Below, piece by piece: positions 59,849-64,000 of a stretch of 64,000 bases of DNA. The first letter of the stretch is position 1, and each line of letters begins with the position of its first letter. The notes under the pieces are model-generated. The model was not told the origin of the DNA. It did no database searches and saw only the letters and a program-made list of their open reading frames with translations. A program made the position numbers and the translations under genes. Source of the DNA: Gracilariopsis chorda (Eukaryota; Rhodophyta; Florideophyceae; Gracilariales; Gracilariaceae); NCBI GenBank assembly GCA_003194525.1, contig NBIV01000331.1, forward strand, positions 1-64,000, given 5' to 3'.

Positions 59849-60319
59849 TCATCCGTTTCGATTCGAAGCTCGACATGCTTTGATAACTCTTTGACAACGT
59901 GTTGGACGTCCTTCTTGTTTTTTTTCAGCGATTAGAACATCATCGACGTACAGTACAAGCACAATCACCGTCTTGCTCTCATCATGAAGTAGATACAGAG
60001 AAGGATCAGCAGAAGAGGCAACGGCACCAAGACTGAGCAGGATAGAGTGCAAAAATTTTCGGAACGCTCTAGATGCCTGCTTCAAGCCATAAATAGCTTT
60101 CTTCAGCCAATACACCAGATTTTCCTTGCCGCAAACTTCAAAACCACGGAGTTGCTCCATGTACACTTCTTCTTCAAGTGTGCCATAGAGAAAAGCCGCG
60201 TTTATGTCCAATCCCATGTAGCACATAGACTGATCGACTATCATAGCCAACAACATCCGAACAGTGGTATACTTGGCTACAGATGCAAAGACTTGAGAGT
60301 AATCTACACCATACTGCTG
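59849..60319 (-). pseudogene. Copia A reverse transcriptase core, duplicated copy
   Basis: LDINAAFLYGTLEEEVYMEQ, IYGLKQASRAFRKFLHSIL and LVLYVDDVLIAEKKQEG. The frame ends through a slip in a run of eight A. It is cut at 60319 by the Gypsy 1 LTR. Confidence 0.88.
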
Positions 60320-61126
60320 TGTGGTGCAATGCTCCAAAGGGGAAAAACACCGAAAGACGTTCGGGATCTTCCTCTCACGAGGTGAACCCAGTTGGGTAGA
60401 GCCCTCCCAGAGGTGTCACGGCGAAGCCGGTTTGTAAGACCAGGGACACCTGTCGCGACTCGCGCAGGGAGGTGAAGGCGAAGAATCGGTATCCACGTGA
60501 GCGGGGTGTGATCCTCAGTAGAGGTATGTTTCCACGTAAGTGGGGGTGTGTGAGCGGATGCGCACGCGAGGGCCGCGGATAGCGGGAGGTGCTACCCTAA
60601 AAAGGGGAAGAAGGAAGGGCGAAGTGGGTCGCGAGAGCGACGAACAGATACGGCAATGCCGGTGGACAGGACTCCCTATACAGGGCAAAACACCAATATG
60701 ATTGGAACAATTATACTCCCAAGGATGGGCTTCTTTAGATGTGCAAGGGGGTTAGATGTCCCGTGGTTTACGGCGTTTCCCTCCAAGGAGGAGTAGAGCA
60801 CGCGCGCAAGCGGCAACAACTAGAGCCAATTCCCCAGGTTGGGGTCCGTTGTTGGGGAAGGTTTCCTGGTGCGACGGCAGTGCGCCGTCGCACTAAGTAC
60901 TAGCTTCCAAGAAATGGGTGTGAAAATAATAAATAATATTAACTAAAATACTCCACATTTCGTGGCAACATCCACTACTGTGGCCAACCGCCAATTGACC
61001 CAAAACTGTGTCCCACGTGTCCATATCCACCAAAGTGGGGCGTAGTTCATATACACACTACACAACCGATAATATCGGGAAAGCGTTCAAGTACCAAGAA
61101 TCCCTCCCTGAGGGCGTTGCACTTCA
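60320..61126 (-). repeat. Gypsy 1 3' LTR, duplicated copy
   Basis: About 807 bp, matching 2540-3345 including the 14-16 bp missing from 13383-14174. The large hairpin near 60868-60893 keeps its 9-bp stem, with one change in the loop. Confidence 0.92.
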
Positions 61127-61181
61127 TATCCCCCCCTAAGACGGGAAAACGACCGCAGACGCGGAGGATTCCCAGACGAAA

Positions 61182-62870
61182 ATGGGTGATAAAAGCGCGT
61201 GCTCTGTCTCCGGTTCTCCGGTAAATCCCTCTGCACCAGAATCATCGAGCGAGCAAACAACAACAACAGCCACCCTCCAAAAGGGAAAATTGAACAACGA
61301 AAACAATATCAACAACCACAGCCAACCTCCGAGACTTCTCGGGCAATACACCACCGGTTTCCGGTCAGGTCCCCTGCCTCAGGGCGATCGACATCCGGTA
61401 CAACCGGGGAATATGGCTGCTGGAGCCGACCATCCCTTCGCACTACCACCTTCGGTGGTGTCCTCCGGAACCACTCCGGTGTCCAACTGGCCAACCTACA
61501 ACACCCTGGTGGGGCTCAACCCGATGAATCGGAATCACGCGTCGCGCCTGCGCCTTGCCCCGTGGTTCCACCCGGTCGCTGTCCTCAATGAGGGATTGGT
61601 CACCGCTTATGCGGATGGCTCAGACACCCTTCCAGGGGATCTGCCCAGAGCGGTCACCACGTCGTGGGATTGGCGTCACCGGATTGCGATTCCGCGTCAC
61701 CACCTCCGAAGAAATTCGGGCGAGACCGTCGCTGCGGCACAGACCGCGTTGACGCGCATGGCGTATCAACGGCAGAGCCGGGCTCCATTCGATGTACCGG
61801 TCCCACCGGAGTTTGGCTTCGACGTTAGCTACTTCCGCACTCGCGGGGAGATTGGGTACGGCGAGAACCTGTTCCGCCTCGAGACCCTCTCTTGGAAAAA
61901 TTTCCCCGCAGCGCGGCAAGAAGCCCTTTGCTGGGAGCGAACGATTATTCGGGCGGAGTTCAGGTACCTTCCCCGGCAATACCGGTCCAACTTTCTCCAA
62001 AACTTCATCCGCTACGAGCGGCGTTGGCGATCCCGATTTGGGTATTTTATCCCGTATCAGAACGTGGAGATAGAGCGGATTGCGCCGCCTCACCGACTAG
62101 GTCGGTATGTAGCACTCCCTGAGTGGTGGCGCTTCCATGAAGCCTGCCTGGGGTGCTACATAGAACTCCCGCTGGTCCTTACGTACCTCGGTTCGCTGCT
62201 CATGCAGGATCCCCGGTCGGGGTTGTGGTCCGTAGTGGTTACGGAGTGGGCGGCCCGCAGTGCGGCTTATATCCTCAACGAGGCTTACGACCAGTATCGT
62301 CTCGGGTACATCGACAGCGTTAGCTGGAGTGAGGTCCCGCTGGAGCAAAGCGGTCGTCTGGATGGCGGCAGCGGTAACACCGGTGGTCCGGGACTGGGTA
62401 GAAACACCGACCTTGCGGGAGATTTTATCTACTTCGACCCCTGGGAGTTCCGGGAAATTTCCTCCGAGTAGGCGCGCGAGCTTCGCGATACGCCCCGGCA
62501 TGTGCCGGAAGACCACCCGGTGGGGTACGTCGATTCTGACGACTACTACCGCGCATACGGCGGGGATGACCTCATGGTCGATAACGAACCGGAAGAACCC
62601 GGAGAGATGGACGTAGGGGAAACCGGCGCTAGAGCGGAAGCTTTCCCAGAGGGGGTATCTCCGGCCGAGCCGGCTGCTGACCCTTCGGCGGCAAGTGCCG
62701 GACCTTCTATCCCCAGCGGGGTGACGGCGAATGAAAACGAAATCATCGCACGTTTTCTCCGGGGTGCCGGTCTTAGCGCTGCCGAGGTATCGGGGGATGT
62801 CACCACCATGGCGGACGCGTTGGACTACCGCCTTGCTGGGGGTTACGCCCTGGACGATGGGGGTGAGTGA
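61182..62870 (+). pseudogene. Opposite-strand accessory gene of Gypsy 1, duplicated copy
   Basis: Same start as 3402. Relative to that copy it lacks 33 codons in frame (after YDQYRL, before GYIDSVSW), and a GAG codon has become TAG at 62469-62471 (EISSE stop). Beyond the stop the frame continues intact from 62502 to the natural end at 62870 (LRGAGLSAAEVSGDV...DDGGE), which the first copy has lost through a 2-base deletion. The two copies are thus broken at different places, and comparing them shows the original length was about 600 residues. Confidence 0.8.
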
Positions 62871-63061
62871 AACCTCTGGTCCAGTTTCCTGGTTCTTCTT
62901 TCCCTGGCTATGCCAGTTAGTGTAGTGTAGTATTGTGGGGAGCTAGCTGCTCCCTTGAATTAACTTTCCCGTTTAGAACGGTGCTTCTTGGTTGAGTTCC
63001 CCGTCTTCGACGGACCTTGCCTTGTTATCCCTTCCTTTCGCTCTCCGCTCGCGCGGCAACG

Positions 63062-64000
63062 TTACCCAACTTGGGCATTAACCAGCGTGGCTGGGGCTGC
63101 AAATCCCGTTTGACGGTGGTATCGCAGGACCTGCGACCGTGGGAGGTGTTCAATTGGCTCCCACGTATCCCCACTGGGGTCGTACCCGTACCAGCGGACG
63201 CGGTATTGTAGAATACCATCCTGGTCCCAGGTGTGTCCGACAAGTCGGTCTACTACGAACTCTCGTTCGTAGACCTGCCGGCCGTGCCGGGTGGTGGTTG
63301 TACTTCCTTGCGGAGGCTGCCCGCTGTGCGGTATAATGTCCCTTAGCAGGGTGTTCGGCGATAACTCCGGCGTTGCCGTGCGCTGTGATAGCGGCCGCTG
63401 CTCATGCGGGAAGATATCCCTCAAGAGGGTGTGTGGTGCCACGGTTTTCACCGGCAAGTCATTCCCCATTGGGGCAGGTTCATTTCCGCTTTCGCGGTAT
63501 TGCGGGCGAACTGCCAGTCGGCGGGGGACTTGGGCTCCGCCTTCGCGGTTGAGCTCACGAACCGCGAGTTTGCGGGAAGATGACCGCTCCTGCGGGATCG
63601 GCATTTCCACAATCCCCTGGGGGGTCCCGTGCGACACGGTGATTGGGTGGCAAACCGCCTCCCTGCCAGGCGCACGAGCGCTCTGCACCATACGTTCCGG
63701 CGATGCCGTGGTGTCCCCGGCTACTGACGGGTTGCCTGGGGCTAACTCCGGTACACCGGTATTTTGGTCAAAATTCCCCTTTGGGGGGTGCCGGGCAGGT
63801 GCCGATGACACCCTTTTCAGGGGAATTGCCGCTAAGCGCGGTGCACCATCTCCATGAGGAAGAGCAGCGTCCGGTACGACCGGTCTCGAGCGTGCCATGG
63901 CGCGCGTTTTTCCCGAGTTCCTCGGTTCTTCGCCGCAGCGTTGCGGGGGTTGGCGCAAATTATTCCCCGTAGCGGGGGCTTCGATTCCGTCAACGACGGG
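63062..64000 (-). CDS. Gypsy 1 Pol tail and chromodomain, duplicated partial copy
   Basis: Continuous minus frame equal to the last ~300 residues of the 5379-7556 frame, ending in the chromodomain (YEREFVVDRLVGH, QYRVRWYGYDPSGDTWEP). The few differences are mostly single substitutions. The 5' part is beyond the window. Confidence 0.85.
   Translation of the reverse strand, partial: PVVDGIEAPATGNNLRQPPQRCGEEPRNSGKTRAMARSRPVVPDAALPHGDGAPRLAAIPLKRVSSAPARHPPKGNFDQNTGVPELAPGNPSVAGDTTASPERMVQSARAPGREAVCHPITVSHGTPQGIVEMPIPQERSSSRKLAVRELNREGGAQVPRRLAVRPQYRESGNEPAPMGNDLPVKTVAPHTLLRDIFPHEQRPLSQRTATPELSPNTLLRDIIPHSGQPPQGSTTTTRHGRQVYEREFVVDRLVGHTWDQDGILQYRVRWYGYDPSGDTWEPIEHLPRSQVLRYHRQTGFAAPATLVNAQVG

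Larger units (their letters stand above)
58750..60319 (-). mobile_element. Copia A 3' part, duplicated copy
   Basis: LTR 58750-58980, then RNase H and RT on the minus strand up to the Gypsy 1 insertion. Equivalent to 968-2539. Confidence 0.92.
57791..64000. repeat. Segmental duplication, second copy of window 1 to about 6317
   Basis: Every junction is shared with the start of the window: DIRS/Copia B, Copia B/Copia A with GTTTG, and Copia A/Gypsy 1 with TGCTG. Independent insertions cannot produce identical nested sites, so this is duplication of a pre-assembled block or an assembly effect. The coordinate offset is 57790 at the start, 57780 across Copia A and 57683 past a 99-bp deletion. Divergence is about 1-2% by eye, with a cluster of single-base indels at 608-890 versus 58399-58660. 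Confidence 0.95.
60320..64000 (-). mobile_element. Gypsy 1 3' part, duplicated copy, running off the window
   Basis: Contains the LTR, the opposite-strand accessory gene and the C-terminal tail and chromodomain of pol, with the same orientation as at 2540-6317. The remainder lies beyond the window end. Confidence 0.93.

Noticed and set aside
57791-64000. Independent insertions of Copia A and Gypsy 1 at the same sites
   Set aside because: Identical nested positions with identical TGCTG and GTTTG duplications plus shared flanking DIRS and Copia B sequence require duplication of the whole block.

Overview
This window is eukaryotic. It is almost entirely a nested stack of transposable elements around about 4 kb of single-copy DNA. 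There is no prokaryotic gene organisation. What is present includes LTR retrotransposons with target-site duplications (TSDs), a DIRS-like tyrosine-recombinase (YR) retroelement, a PIF/Harbinger DNA transposon, and two apparently intronless host genes: a membrane-anchored S1-family serine protease and a C2H2 zinc-finger protein. Compact intron-poor genes in a sea of Gypsy and Copia elements fit an alga or other protist. My best guess is a florideophyte red alga of the Chondrus type, but that is inference from the general look, not from a diagnostic gene.

Layout. 1-607: piece of a DIRS-like ORF1 (-). About 600-967 and 17259-20461: Copia B (+, decayed). It is split by Copia A (968-17253, -, TSD GTTTG), which is itself split by Gypsy 1 (2540-14174, -, TSD TGCTG). 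20462-29937: Gypsy 3 (-, decayed chromovirus) sits in the RT of Copia B. It is split by Copia C (21848-26496, +, TSD CTAAA) and cut at its gag by Gypsy 2 (29938 to about 38877, -, no gag and no second LTR). 38878-50420: DIRS copy 1 (-), carrying Copia D (39698-44389, +, TSD TGACG), a 1061-bp insert with a 9-11 bp TSD (44860-45920), and a Harbinger transposon (47108-50045, TSD TAA). 50421-54804: unique DNA with the protease (50818-52035, -) and zinc-finger gene (53050-53778, +). 54805-58399: DIRS copy 2 (-). From 57791 to the end, the sequence repeats window positions 1 to about 6317, including the same nested junctions. The window is therefore bounded by two copies of one segmental duplication.

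Two observations stand out. First, the related chromodomain elements Gypsy 1 and Gypsy 2 each carry, between pol and the 3' LTR, a gene on the strand opposite gag-pol. The two proteins are recognisably homologous (shared WW..EA, PVL-Y-GS, WSV---EWA and PF-PP blocks) and match no family I know. Second, Gypsy 1 is packed along its whole length, coding sequence included, with short perfect hairpins of the form CC-NN(N)-loop-(N)NN-GG. Stems vary but stay complementary. Gypsy 2 and the Gypsy 3 LTR show a milder version. Copia, DIRS and host DNA do not.

Nearly every element gene is broken by frameshifts or stops. The best preserved reading frames are Gypsy 1 gag, RT-RNase H and the accessory gene, the Copia C gag, integrase and RT frames, and the Harbinger transposase. 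The Harbinger transposase has Gly where its family has a conserved, probably catalytic, Asp.
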